Of a stretch of DNA of 64,000 bases, positions 35,322 through 44,245 are shown piece by piece (positions within the stretch are counted from its first letter, which is position 1; each line of letters begins with the position of its first letter). The notes beneath the pieces are model-generated. The model was not told the origin of the DNA and ran no database searches. It saw only the letters and a program-made list of their open reading frames with translations. The DNA is from Variovorax sp. IB41 (GTDB taxonomy: Bacteria > Pseudomonadota > Gammaproteobacteria > Burkholderiales > Burkholderiaceae_C): positions 124,001-188,000 of the forward strand of contig NZ_JAEFCB010000005.1 in the NCBI RefSeq assembly GCF_016405905.1, read 5' to 3'. The position numbers and the translations under genes are program-made.

Positions 35322-36209
35322 TCAGTCGTACCAGTAGAGGCGCGTCGGGTTGTCGACCAGGAGCTTGTGCAACTGCGCCGCGTCGTCGCAGAAGAGGGGC
35401 AGCAGGTCCACCAGCTTGCCGTCGTCGGGCATCTCGCGCACGTTGGGGTGCGGCCAGTCGGTGCCCCAGAGCACACGGTCGGGCGCGGCGGCGATCAGTT
35501 GCCGCGCGAACGGCACGGCATCCGCATACGGCTGGCCTTGCGTGGAGAGCGTTTGCGAAATGCGCTCCGCACCGCTCACCTTGACCCACGCGCGCTCGTC
35601 GCGCATCAAGTCCAGCATCATCGCGCAGGCCTGCTGCCCGAGGCCGTGCTCGACCATCGTGCGGCCCATGTGGTCGATCACGAAGGGCACGGGCAGCGTG
35701 TCCAGAAACGCGCGGTAGGTGACCAGGTCTTCCGCATCCAGGTGCAGCACCAGGTGCCAGCCCAGTGGCTCGATGCGCTCGGCCATGCGCAGCACGGTCG
35801 GCAGGTCGGGCGCGCCGCCCAGGTGCTGCACGAAGTTGAAGCGCACCGAGCGCACGCCGGCCTTGTGCAGCGCGCCGAGCTCGGCATCGCTCACGCCCGC
35901 GCCCACCATCGCGACGCCGCGGTAGCTGTCGGGCGATTGCGCGATGGCATCGAGCATCGCGCGGTTGTCGTGGCCGTGCACGCTGGCCTGCACAAGCACG
36001 ACGCGCTCGATGCCCAGCAGTGCGTGCAGCGCGCGCAGCTTGGCGGCGGGCGCATCGGGCGGCGTGTAGCGGCGGTTCTCCGAATACGGAAACACGTCGC
36101 CAGGACCGAACACGTGGCAATGCGCGTCGCAGGCGCCCGCGGGCAGGCGGAGCGCGGGCGCGCTCGGGTGGGGGTGGGGTGGGGCGATGGTCTTCATGGC
36201 GGGGCTCAT
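35322..36209 (-). CDS. Amidohydrolase 2 family TIM-barrel hydrolase
   Basis: 295 residues from the ATG at 36209, which overlaps the upstream stop (ATGA); the ATG at 36197 is possible. The metal-binding start DAHCHVFG has His30 and His32; VIDHMGR and GTDWPHPN complete the site. It resembles lactone hydrolases such as 2-pyrone-4,6-dicarboxylate or 4-sulfomuconolactone hydrolase. It is coupled to a Bug binding protein and followed by a porin, suggesting it hydrolyses an imported aromatic-derived lactone. Confidence 0.88.
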   Translation of the reverse strand: MSPAMKTIAPPHPHPSAPALRLPAGACDAHCHVFGPGDVFPYSENRRYTPPDAPAAKLRALHALLGIERVVLVQASVHGHDNRAMLDAIAQSPDSYRGVAMVGAGVSDAELGALHKAGVRSVRFNFVQHLGGAPDLPTVLRMAERIEPLGWHLVLHLDAEDLVTYRAFLDTLPVPFVIDHMGRTMVEHGLGQQACAMMLDLMRDERAWVKVSGAERISQTLSTQGQPYADAVPFARQLIAAAPDRVLWGTDWPHPNVREMPDDGKLVDLLPLFCDDAAQLHKLLVDNPTRLYWYD

Positions 36210-37180
36210 TGCCTGGGAATGCCGGCGCGCTGGATCACGCCCGACCAGCGCTTGATTTCGCTCTCCAGCAGCCGCGCCTGTTCCTGCGGCGTGCTGCCGC
36301 GCGGCTCCACGCCCAGGTTCTGCAGGCGCTTCTTCACTTCGGGTGAAGCGAGTGCGGCGAGCGCTTCCTGGTTCAGCCGCGCGATCACCTCGGGCGGCGT
36401 GCCGGCGGGCGCGGCCAGCGCGTTCCACGAGGCGACCTGGAAACCGGGCGTGCCGCTTTCCGCGACGGTCGGCACATCGGGCAGGCCGCTCGCGCGCTTC
36501 TCGCCCATCACGGCCAGCGCGCGCAGCGCCTTGCCTTCGATCTGCGAGAGCACGGGCGGAAGAATCTCCACCGCCACATCGACCTGGTTGCCGCGCAGCG
36601 CGGTCACCACCGCCGGCGTGCCGTTGAAGGGCACCACCTGCGCGTCGATGCCGAGCGACGTCTTGAGCAATTCGCCCGCCAGGTGCTGGGTGCTCCCGAC
36701 GTTGATGGTGCCGATGTTGAGCTTGCCGGGGTTCGCCTTGGCGTAGGACACCAGCTCGGCCAGCGTCTTGAACTTGCCGTTGCCCGGCGCGAGGATCGCC
36801 ATGTCGAAGTAGCCGAGCATGGAGATCGGCGCGAAGTCCTTCACCGTGTCGTAGGGCAGCGTCTTGAAGAGGCCTACGCTCACCGCGTTGGCGTTGGACA
36901 TCAAGAGCAGCGTGTGGCCATCGGCAGGCGCCTTGGCCACGGTGTCCGATGCCACCACGCCGCCGGCGCCGGGCTTGTTGTCCACGACGATGCTCTGGCC
37001 CATCGATTCGGACATCTTCTGCGCGACGCTGCGCGCGACCAGGTCGGCCACGCCGCCCGCGCCGAAGGGCACCACGAGGCGGATGGGGCGGGAGGAAAGC
37101 GGCCGGGGCGCCGCGAAGGCGGCGGGGCTGGCAGCCAGGGTCAGCATCAGGCTGACGAAGCTGCGGCGGGAATGTCTCAT
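36206..37180 (-). CDS. Bug/TctC-type tripartite tricarboxylate transporter binding protein
   Basis: 324 residues with a signal peptide containing RRSF (cleavage near AFAA). The mature domain is typical: RPIRLVVPFGAGGVADLVAR, MGQSIVVDNKPGAGG, APADGHTLL, VVPFNGTPAVVTAL, and a GAVI-like end (WSGVIQRAGI). Bug proteins bind carboxylates for a TctAB importer, not encoded here. Operon with the amidohydrolase and porin; Bug sits second after the LysR gene. Confidence 0.93.
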   Translation of the reverse strand: MRHSRRSFVSLMLTLAASPAAFAAPRPLSSRPIRLVVPFGAGGVADLVARSVAQKMSESMGQSIVVDNKPGAGGVVASDTVAKAPADGHTLLLMSNANAVSVGLFKTLPYDTVKDFAPISMLGYFDMAILAPGNGKFKTLAELVSYAKANPGKLNIGTINVGSTQHLAGELLKTSLGIDAQVVPFNGTPAVVTALRGNQVDVAVEILPPVLSQIEGKALRALAVMGEKRASGLPDVPTVAESGTPGFQVASWNALAAPAGTPPEVIARLNQEALAALASPEVKKRLQNLGVEPRGSTPQEQARLLESEIKRWSGVIQRAGIPRQ

Positions 37181-37325
37181 GGGTCTCCTGGGAAAGTAGG
37201 TAAGGCAGTCCGTGCGGTCTTGCGCCGCGATGCCGAACTATTCCCGCAGGCCCGCCATGGGGCAATACCGTGTGCGCACTGGGAGATATAGCGATCCGGC
37301 ATGGCACCGGTTCGCTGCTTCGAGC

Positions 37326-38237
37326 TCAGTCCAGCCGCAACGACCCGAGCCGCGCAACCACAAGGTCATGCAGCGTCTGCGCCGCCACCGACAGGCTGCC
37401 CTCGCGCCGCTGCACCAGGTACAGCGTGCGCGTGAGCGCGGGCAGCGGCAGCGGCCGCGTCACCAGCGTCTCGCGCCGGAAGTGAAAGAGCGTGAGCGCA
37501 GGCACCACGCTGATGCCGAGCCCGGCTTCCACGAGGCCCATGACGGTGGCCAGGTGCTCCACCTCGAACACCGCGTTCAGCCGCAGCGGATGCAGCGCCG
37601 CATCGAGCGCCTGCCGCACGCTGCTGTTGCGCGCCATCTGGATGAAGGGCCACGGCGCGATCTTCTTGACCGTGAGGCGCGCCTCGTGCGCGAGCGGATG
37701 ATCGGCGCGGCACACCAGGTGAAAGCGGTCGGTGCAGAGCTTGCGCGCGCGCAGGTCGCTGTCGGCTGCCGCGCCCGAGGCCGCGAGCGCGAAGTCGGCC
37801 TGGCCGCTGCGCACCAGCGCCACGCAGGCGTCGGACAGCGCATCGTCCAGGTCGATGCGGATGCCGGGCCAGGCCTGCATGAACTCCGCGAACACCGTGG
37901 GCAGCCAGCCCGCCGCGAGCGAGGGCAGCGCCGCGATGCGCACGCGCCCCTTGCGGCGTTCCACATGGTCGGCCAGGTCGCCCATGGCGCTGCCCATGTC
38001 GTCGAGCAGGCGCCGCGCCGCGCCCTCGAAGAGCAGGCCCTCGGGCGTGAGCTGCACGCTGCGCGTGTCGCGGTCGAAGAGGCGCGTGCCCACGGCATCT
38101 TCGAGCGTGCGGATCAACGCGCTGAACGCGGGCTGCGACAGGTGGCTGGTCTGCGCCGCGCGCGTGAAGTTGCGGTGCTCGGCCAGCGCGAGAAAGGCGC
38201 GCAGCTGCCGCGTGGAGAGGTCGGGCGTCTTTCGCAT
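37326..38237 (-). CDS. LysR-family transcriptional regulator
   Basis: 303 residues: LSTRQLRAFLALAEHRNFTRAA and SHLSQPAFSALIRTLEDAVG form the helix-turn-helix, followed by a periplasmic-binding-like domain. It is divergent from the AtuA-like operon, with an inverted repeat in the 96-base gap, and co-directional with the Bug/amidohydrolase/porin set. It may regulate both. Confidence 0.92.
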   Translation of the reverse strand: MRKTPDLSTRQLRAFLALAEHRNFTRAAQTSHLSQPAFSALIRTLEDAVGTRLFDRDTRSVQLTPEGLLFEGAARRLLDDMGSAMGDLADHVERRKGRVRIAALPSLAAGWLPTVFAEFMQAWPGIRIDLDDALSDACVALVRSGQADFALAASGAAADSDLRARKLCTDRFHLVCRADHPLAHEARLTVKKIAPWPFIQMARNSSVRQALDAALHPLRLNAVFEVEHLATVMGLVEAGLGISVVPALTLFHFRRETLVTRPLPLPALTRTLYLVQRREGSLSVAAQTLHDLVVARLGSLRLD

Positions 38238-38280
38238 GCTGAGCCTTCGCTGTGCCGGTTATTTGAAATGCAGATCAATC

Positions 38281-38306
38281 GATCCGAATTTCCGATTTTA
38301 CGGATC
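38281..38306. promoter_or_regulatory. Candidate LysR operator (inverted repeat)
   Basis: GATCCG at 38281-38286 and its complement CGGATC at 38301-38306 are separated by 14 bases of AT-rich sequence. The dyad lies in the divergent region between the LysR start (38237) and the AtuA-like start (38334). Confidence 0.45.
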
Positions 38307-38333
38307 ACATCCATTTGCCTACATTGCACCTCG

Positions 38334-39725
38334 ATGAATGCCCAATCACTGCCCCCTTTGCTGATCGGCTGCGCGGCTGGTTTCTCCGGCGACCGCACCG
38401 ACGCGGCCGGGCCGGTGGTCGAAACGCTGATCGCGCGGCTCGCCAGCGGACCCGCCGGGCAGCGCGCCTTCCTGATCTTCGAGACGCTGGCCGAACGCAC
38501 GCTGGCGCTCGCGCAACTGCGCCGCCGCGACAACCCCGAGGCCGGCTACGAGCCGCTGCTCGATGCAATGCTGCGGCCGGTGCTCGCGCGTTGCCTTGCG
38601 CACGGCATCCGCATCGTGAGCAACTTCGGCGCGGCCCATCCGCGTGCCGCGGCGCGGCACATCGCCCGCATGGCGCGCGAGCTCAGTGCCGAGGCGCCGC
38701 GCATCGCGGTGGTGGAGGGCGATGACCTCTCGGGCGAAGCACACCGCGCGCTCCTGAAAGACGCACTCGGCGCGCAGGTCGAAGGCTTGCGCGTCGTGAG
38801 CGCCAACGCATACATCGGCGCCGAGCCCATCGCCGCCGCGCTCGATGCGGGCGCGCAGATCGTCGTGTGCGGCCGCGTCGCAGACCCCTCGCTCACCGTC
38901 GGCCCGGCCCTCTCGCACTTCGGCTGGCGCGCCGACGACTGGCACCGCCTCGGCCGCGCGACCATGGCGGGCCACCTGCTCGAATGCGGCGCGCAGGTCT
39001 GCGGCGGCTACTTCGCCGACCCCGGCTACAAGGACGTGCCGGGGCTCGAAGCCGTGGGCTTTCCGATCGCCGAGATCCACGCCGACGGCCACTGCACCAT
39101 CGGCAAGGCCGACCACACCGGCGGCCTCGTGAGCGAAGCCACGGTGAAGGAGCAACTGCTCTACGAAGTGCACGACCCGAGCGCGTACCTCACGCCCGAC
39201 GTGGTCGCCGACATCGCCGAAGCCGAAGTGCGCGCGCTGCCCGGCAAGGACCGGGTCGAACTCTCCGGCGTGCGCGGCCATGCGCGGCCGAGCCACTACA
39301 AGGTCAACGTCTGCCACGAAGGCGGATGGTTGGCCGAGGGAGAAATCTCCTATGCCGGCCCGCGCGCCGAGGCCCGCGCCCGGCTCGCGGCGGATGTGCT
39401 GCGCAAGCGGCTCGACGGCCTCGCGCTGCGCGTGGACCTCATCGGCGCGCTCAGCATCCTCGGCGACGACGCCGGCCGCGCGCTCGCCGACACGCCCGAC
39501 ACGGGCCTGCGCGACGTGCGCCTGCGCGTCGCCGCCACGCACGCCGACCGCGCACAGGCCGAGCGCCTGGCGCGCGAGGTGATGGCGCTCTACACCTGCG
39601 GCCCCGCGGGCGGCGGCGGCGTGCGCACCGCGCTCACGCCGCGGCTGAACACGCTCTCGTGCCTGCTGCCGCGCGAATCGGTGCCGGTGCGATTCGAACT
39701 GCTCGATGCGAAGGCGCTGGCATGA
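38334..39725 (+). CDS. AtuA-family (DUF1446) protein
   Basis: 463 residues. The family start LLIGCAAGFSGDRTDAA is clear, with IRIVSNFGAAHPRAAA, IVVCGRVADPSLTVGPA, and GKADHTGGLVSEATVKEQLL further on. AtuA proteins take part in acyclic terpene or related branched-chain acyl degradation; here a small AtuA C-terminal-like gene follows, coupled by an ATGA overlap, as in split AtuA pairs. A Bug protein follows. No acyl-CoA carboxylase genes (AtuC/F) are in the window, so pathway assignment is uncertain. Confidence 0.9.
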   Translation: MNAQSLPPLLIGCAAGFSGDRTDAAGPVVETLIARLASGPAGQRAFLIFETLAERTLALAQLRRRDNPEAGYEPLLDAMLRPVLARCLAHGIRIVSNFGAAHPRAAARHIARMARELSAEAPRIAVVEGDDLSGEAHRALLKDALGAQVEGLRVVSANAYIGAEPIAAALDAGAQIVVCGRVADPSLTVGPALSHFGWRADDWHRLGRATMAGHLLECGAQVCGGYFADPGYKDVPGLEAVGFPIAEIHADGHCTIGKADHTGGLVSEATVKEQLLYEVHDPSAYLTPDVVADIAEAEVRALPGKDRVELSGVRGHARPSHYKVNVCHEGGWLAEGEISYAGPRAEARARLAADVLRKRLDGLALRVDLIGALSILGDDAGRALADTPDTGLRDVRLRVAATHADRAQAERLAREVMALYTCGPAGGGGVRTALTPRLNTLSCLLPRESVPVRFELLDAKALA

Positions 39726-40087
39726 ACACGACAGACGACATGATCGAAGTGCCGCTCTACCGCGCCGCGCACGGCCGCACCGGCGACAAGGGCGACCGCT
39801 CCAACATCAGCGTGATCGCGTGGCGCGCCGAGTTCTATCCGCTGCTGCTCGAACAGCTCACGCCCGAGCGCGTGGCCGCGCAGTTCCGCCATCGCGCGCC
39901 CTCGCAGGTGCAGCGCTTCGAGCTGCCGAAGCTGCACGCGATGAACTTCGTGCTCGATGCGGTGCTCGACGGCGGCGTGAACGATGCGCTGAACCTCGAT
40001 GCGCATGGCAAGGCGCTCTCGTTCCTGCTGCTCGACATGCCGATTCGGATTCCACGTGCATTCGAGCCGCTGCTCGCAGGGCCCTAG
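39722..40087 (+). CDS. AtuA C-terminal-domain-like small protein
   Basis: 121 residues matching the separate C-terminal AtuA-like domain: VPLYRAAHGRTGDKGDRSNISV, then FYPLLLEQLTPERV, then FELPKLHAMNFVLDAVLDGG, then LDMPIRIP. In some bacteria this domain is fused to AtuA; here it is separate and coupled. It would act with the upstream AtuA protein. Confidence 0.88.
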   Translation: MNTTDDMIEVPLYRAAHGRTGDKGDRSNISVIAWRAEFYPLLLEQLTPERVAAQFRHRAPSQVQRFELPKLHAMNFVLDAVLDGGVNDALNLDAHGKALSFLLLDMPIRIPRAFEPLLAGP

Positions 40088-40133
40088 CGGCGGCGTTCCC
40101 CTTTTCCTTACCCATCCATCCGGAGACAAAACA

Positions 40134-41108
40134 ATGAAACGATTTCCCTTTGCCGCTGTAACCGCGATAACCGCGGCATTCGCGCTGGCCCCGCTGCTCG
40201 GCCACGCGCAGGCCTTCCCCGAGAAGTCCATCACCTTCGTCGTGCCCTTCGCGGCCGGCACCGCCACCGACCAGATCGCGCGCGCGCTGGGCAACGCCAT
40301 CACCGCCGAGACCAAGCAGCCCGTCATCATCGACAACAAGGCCGGCGCGAGCGGCTTCATCGCCTCGCAGAACGTGGCCAAGGCGCCCGCCGATGGCTAC
40401 ACGGTGCTCATCACCACCAACACCACGCACGCGGCCAACGAGCACCTGTTCAAGAAGCTCCCTTACGACCCGGTGAAAGACTTCGCCCCCGTCGCCGCGC
40501 TCGGCAAGGGCGGGCAGATCATGGTGGTGAACCCCTCGTTCCCCGCCAAGACCGTGGCCGAGTTCGTCGCGCTCGCGAAGAAGGAGCCGGGCAAGTACAG
40601 CTTCGGCAGCGGCAGTTCTTCCAGCCGCATGGCGGGCGAGCTGCTGCAGCAGATGGCCGACATCAAGCTGCTGCACGTGCCCTACAAGAGCAACACGCTG
40701 GCCGTGACCGATCTGCTGGGCGGGCAGATCCACATGATGATCACCGACACCGCCACGGGCCTTCCCCAAGTCAAGGGCGGCAAGCTGCGCGCGCTGGGCA
40801 TGTCGAGCGCGAGCCGCTCGCCGCTCGCGCCCGATGTGCCCACCATTTCCGAGGCCGGCGTGAAAGGCTACGAGATGGGCTACTGGTTCGCCGCCTACGC
40901 GCCCGCGAAGACGCCGCCTGCCGTCGTCAAGCGCCTGAACGAACTGCTCGTGAAGGCTGCGAAGAGCGAGTCGGCGAAGTCCGCGTTCTACGAGCCGACC
41001 GGCACCGAGGTGTTCACCACCTCGCCCGAGGAACTGGCCAAGTTCCAGGCCGGCGAATCGCAGAAGTGGGGCCGCATCGTGAAGGCCGCCGGCATCGAAG
41101 CCGAGTGA
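40134..41108 (+). CDS. Bug/TctC-type binding protein
   Basis: 324 residues: signal peptide ending near AHAQ, mature start FPEKSITFVVPFAAGTATDQ, then VIIDNKAGASGF, APADGYTVL, LPYDPVKDFAPVA, MAGELL and VPYKSN, with the end GRIVKAAGIEAE. It follows the AtuA pair by 46 bases on the same strand, with a ribosome site CGGAGA, so it probably binds the acid the pair acts on. No TctA or TctB here. Confidence 0.93.
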   Translation: MKRFPFAAVTAITAAFALAPLLGHAQAFPEKSITFVVPFAAGTATDQIARALGNAITAETKQPVIIDNKAGASGFIASQNVAKAPADGYTVLITTNTTHAANEHLFKKLPYDPVKDFAPVAALGKGGQIMVVNPSFPAKTVAEFVALAKKEPGKYSFGSGSSSSRMAGELLQQMADIKLLHVPYKSNTLAVTDLLGGQIHMMITDTATGLPQVKGGKLRALGMSSASRSPLAPDVPTISEAGVKGYEMGYWFAAYAPAKTPPAVVKRLNELLVKAAKSESAKSAFYEPTGTEVFTTSPEELAKFQAGESQKWGRIVKAAGIEAE

Positions 41109-41165
41109 CCCGCGCGGCCTGCCCGGCCCGTCCCATGACGGAGAACTGCTTTTGAAAAAGCACAC

Positions 41166-41225
41166 CCGTTCACGCTGAGCCTGTCGAAGCGCCGCGCAAG
41201 GCTTCGACAAGCTCAGCCCGAACGG
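41166..41225. repeat. Imperfect 25-bp inverted repeat (REP-like)
   Basis: Bases 41166-41190 (ending CTGTCGAAGC) pair with 41201-41225 (starting GCTTCGACAAGCTCAG) with few mismatches around a 10-base loop. The motif CTTCGACAAGCTCAG is a familiar dispersed intergenic repeat in Comamonadaceae and related genomes. It lies between two co-directional genes and may stabilise or attenuate the upstream mRNA. Confidence 0.6.
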
Positions 41226-41267
41226 TTGCTGATCGATCGATCCCCCTAAAAACACAGGAGACAAACC

Positions 41268-43364
41268 ATGAAACGCTGGAGCCTTGCGGCTGCCACGGTG
41301 GCTTCGGCCGCCCTTTTTCTGAGTGCCTGCGGCGGAAGCGGCGGCGGAGGCGGGGGCTTCGTGCTGCCGCCGAGCGCCGGCGCACCGCCACCGGTCACGC
41401 AACCCCCGGCCGCCACCGCGCCGAAATTCAAGCTCGCCATCAGCAAGACCGAAGACGTGCCCGGCACCTTCGGCGCGGTGGGCGCCTACGAGAAGATCAG
41501 CGGCACCTTCACCGGCGAGGTCGACCCGAAGGACGCGCGCAACGCCATCATTCAAGACCTGCAGCTCGCGCCGCTCAACGCCAACGGCAAGGTCGAGTAC
41601 GCGTCGGACTTCGTGCTCTTCAAGCCCAAGGACATGAGCAAGGCCAGCGGCGTGCTGCGCTACGACGCGCCCAACCGCGGCAACATCGTGAACCTGGATC
41701 CGTACTTCGCCGCGCGCGGCTACGTGTTCCTCACGGCCGCGTGGCAGGGCGACGTGCCCGCGGCCGCCGGCAAGCTCACGCTCAACGTGCCGGTGGCGAA
41801 GAACGCCGATGGCAGCACCATCACCGGCACCTACCGCGCCGAGCTGCTGCCCACGGTGGCGACGAACGATTCGCTGCCGCTCCCCGGTGGCCCCTTCAAC
41901 GCCGCGATGCAGGCCTACGCGACCGCGAGCCTGGACAACACGAAGCCCGGCTACGTGCTCACCCGCCGAATCAACGAGGGCGACGCGCGCCAGCTCATTC
42001 CCGCGAGCGAATGGAAGTTCGCCAAGTGCGGCGCGGGCGCACCGTTCCCCGGCACGCCCGATGAGACGAACGTGTGCCTGAAGGACAAATGGGACCCGGC
42101 CTACATGTACGAGCTGGTCTACATCGCGAAGGACCCGAAGGTGATGGGCCTGGGCCTCGCGGCGCTGCGCGACATGATCACGTTCTTTCATCGCGACGCG
42201 AGCGATGCGGCAGGCACGGCCAACCCCGTGGCCGCAGCCATCAAGAACACCATCGCTTCCGGCGTCTCGCAGTGCGGCAACTTCATGAAGACCTTCGTGC
42301 ACCTGGGCTTCAACGAGGACCGCGCGGGCCAGAAGGTGTTCGACGGCGTGTTCGCGCAGATTGCGGCGCGGCAGACCAACATCAACATGCGCTTCTCCAT
42401 CCCCGGTGGCGGCGGCGGCGTGCGCAGCGACCACACGGCCTTCGGCCAGGCCGGCACGCGCGGCCTCTCGAAGGACTACGTGGACGACGTGGCCCAGCGC
42501 CGCGGCGGCATCCTCTCGCGCTGCGAGGCGAGCGGCACCTGCCCCAAGCTCTTCATCGGCTTCAGCGGCACCGAGTTCTACGTGCTGCAGGGCTCGCCGC
42601 TGCTGACCGACGCGTGGGGCACCACCGACCTCGTGCAGCCGGCCAATGCGCGCGTGTACTACTACGCGAGCACGCACCACCTGCTGGGCCTTGCGTCGCT
42701 GCCCGGCGCGAGCGCCGGCGCGCTCTATGCGACCAACGCGAACGCGGCCGTCATCCCCGTCGTGCGCGCCCTGTACCAGAACCTCGAGGAATGGGTCGTG
42801 AGCGGCACCACGCCGCCCGACAGCCAGGTGCCCAAGCTCGCCGACGCCACGCTCGTGCGCCCCGCGCAGGTCAAGTTCCCGGCCATTCCGGGCGCGAACT
42901 ACACGGGCCTGGTCAACACCTTCTCGCTGCTCGACTGGGGCCCCACCTACCGCCCGCAGGACGAGACCGGCATCGCCACCCAGGTGCCGCCCGCGTACCT
43001 GGGCCGCGACTACGCGATCCTCGTGCCGCAGGTGGATGCGGACGGCAACGACATCGCCGGCATCCGCAGCCTCGACGTGGCCGTGCCCGTGGGCACCAAC
43101 ACCGGCTGGAACTACACCAACAAGCCCGGCACCATCGACCAGGCGGGGCTCTTCGGCGCGTACTTTCCATTCGTGAAGACGGCCGCGCAGCGCGCGGGCA
43201 CGACCGACGCGCGGCTCTCGCTGCAAGAGCGCTACACGGACCAGGCCGGCTACGTCGCGGCAATCACGAGCGCCGCCAACGACCTCGTGGCCAGGCGCTT
43301 CATGCTGCGCGTGGACGCCGACGCGGCGATTGCGAACGCAACCGCCAATCCCGTGCTGCCCTAG
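41268..43364 (+). CDS. Alpha/beta-hydrolase-domain lipoprotein
   Basis: 698 residues. A lipobox LSAC (Cys21) and a Gly-rich linker mark it as an outer-layer lipoprotein. The rest matches the large alpha/beta hydrolase domain family: GVLRYDAPNRGN, then YVFLTAAWQGD, then SGVSQCGNFMKTF, in which Ser would be the nucleophile (G-x-S-x-x-G context), then a His-bearing segment (STHHLLG). Often found beside aromatic catabolic genes; substrate unknown. It abuts the convergent reductase gene. Confidence 0.75.
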   Translation: MKRWSLAAATVASAALFLSACGGSGGGGGGFVLPPSAGAPPPVTQPPAATAPKFKLAISKTEDVPGTFGAVGAYEKISGTFTGEVDPKDARNAIIQDLQLAPLNANGKVEYASDFVLFKPKDMSKASGVLRYDAPNRGNIVNLDPYFAARGYVFLTAAWQGDVPAAAGKLTLNVPVAKNADGSTITGTYRAELLPTVATNDSLPLPGGPFNAAMQAYATASLDNTKPGYVLTRRINEGDARQLIPASEWKFAKCGAGAPFPGTPDETNVCLKDKWDPAYMYELVYIAKDPKVMGLGLAALRDMITFFHRDASDAAGTANPVAAAIKNTIASGVSQCGNFMKTFVHLGFNEDRAGQKVFDGVFAQIAARQTNINMRFSIPGGGGGVRSDHTAFGQAGTRGLSKDYVDDVAQRRGGILSRCEASGTCPKLFIGFSGTEFYVLQGSPLLTDAWGTTDLVQPANARVYYYASTHHLLGLASLPGASAGALYATNANAAVIPVVRALYQNLEEWVVSGTTPPDSQVPKLADATLVRPAQVKFPAIPGANYTGLVNTFSLLDWGPTYRPQDETGIATQVPPAYLGRDYAILVPQVDADGNDIAGIRSLDVAVPVGTNTGWNYTNKPGTIDQAGLFGAYFPFVKTAAQRAGTTDARLSLQERYTDQAGYVAAITSAANDLVARRFMLRVDADAAIANATANPVLP

Positions 43365-44153
43365 TCAATCCGCCGCGTCCGCAACATGCGCCGCGAACCC
43401 CGTGCGGCCCGGCGCAATGTCGGGCCGCAGGGTGAGGGCGGGGATCTCGTAGTCGCCCGCGTTCTGCGGGCGGAACGCGATGGGCGCCGTCGTCCACAGC
43501 GCATCGAGCCGGTCACCGAGCGCTTCGGTGATCCGCGCATAAGCCGTGCCGTCGACCTTGCCCGTGCGGTGCACCACGAAGGGCGGCAGCACCTCGAAGC
43601 CCGGGTAGTAGAGGATGCCGTGGTGGATGGGAAACAGCAGCTCGTCCATCGGCCCGTTGATGCCCCGCGGGCCGTAGTGCGGCGCCCAGCCGCCGGTGGT
43701 GACCACCAGCATCGCGCGCTTGCCCGCCATCACGCCTTGGCCGAAGCGGTCGCCCCAGTGCGTGTCGGAGTGCTCGCCCACGCCGTAGGCAAAGCCATAG
43801 GCATACACCCGCTCGACCCAGCCCTTGAGGATCGCGGGCATCGAGTACCACCAGAGCGGAAACTGGAAGATCACCGCATCGGCCCACAGCAGCCTGGCCT
43901 GCTCGCCGGCGATGTCACCGGGCTGCGTGCCGCCCTCGAACGCGCGCTGCGAATCGAGCACCGGATCGAAGTGCGCCCCGGGCGCCAGGTGCGCGAAGTC
44001 CGCCGCATCGAGCGGCGCCTTCCATTGCATCGCGTAGAGATCGGACACGCGCACCTCGTGCCCGGCTTGCGAGAGGCGATCGACCATGAAGTTTTTCAGC
44101 GAGCCGTTGAGCGAACGGGCTTCGGGGTGGGCATGAACGAGGAGGACTTTCAC
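43365..44153 (-). CDS. Flavodoxin-fold NAD(P)H-dependent oxidoreductase (NQO1-like)
   Basis: 262 residues with a GTG start at 44153, chosen because family members begin M-K-V-L-L-V-H-A-H-P. FMN contacts are visible: HAHPEARSLNGSLK, FQFPLWWYSMPAILKGWVERV, VVTTGGWAPHYG. It reduces quinones or similar electrophiles with NAD(P)H. It is divergent from the LysR gene at 44246, its likely regulator, with a LysR-type box between. Confidence 0.9.
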   Translation of the reverse strand: MKVLLVHAHPEARSLNGSLKNFMVDRLSQAGHEVRVSDLYAMQWKAPLDAADFAHLAPGAHFDPVLDSQRAFEGGTQPGDIAGEQARLLWADAVIFQFPLWWYSMPAILKGWVERVYAYGFAYGVGEHSDTHWGDRFGQGVMAGKRAMLVVTTGGWAPHYGPRGINGPMDELLFPIHHGILYYPGFEVLPPFVVHRTGKVDGTAYARITEALGDRLDALWTTAPIAFRPQNAGDYEIPALTLRPDIAPGRTGFAAHVADAAD

Positions 44154-44209
44154 GATGAAACTGCCTGTGGAATGAAGAACATGCACGCAGGTTAGGAGCG
44201 GTGGCGATA

Positions 44210-44224
44210 TATTGGAAATGAATA
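44210..44224. promoter_or_regulatory. Candidate LysR box
   Basis: TATTGGAAATGAATA is a TATT-N7-AATA dyad in the divergent region between the oxidoreductase and the LysR gene. It fits the T-N11-A LysR pattern and is the only clear dyad there. Confidence 0.4.
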
Positions 44225-44245
44225 GATCGAATTCCAGCCATTGCC

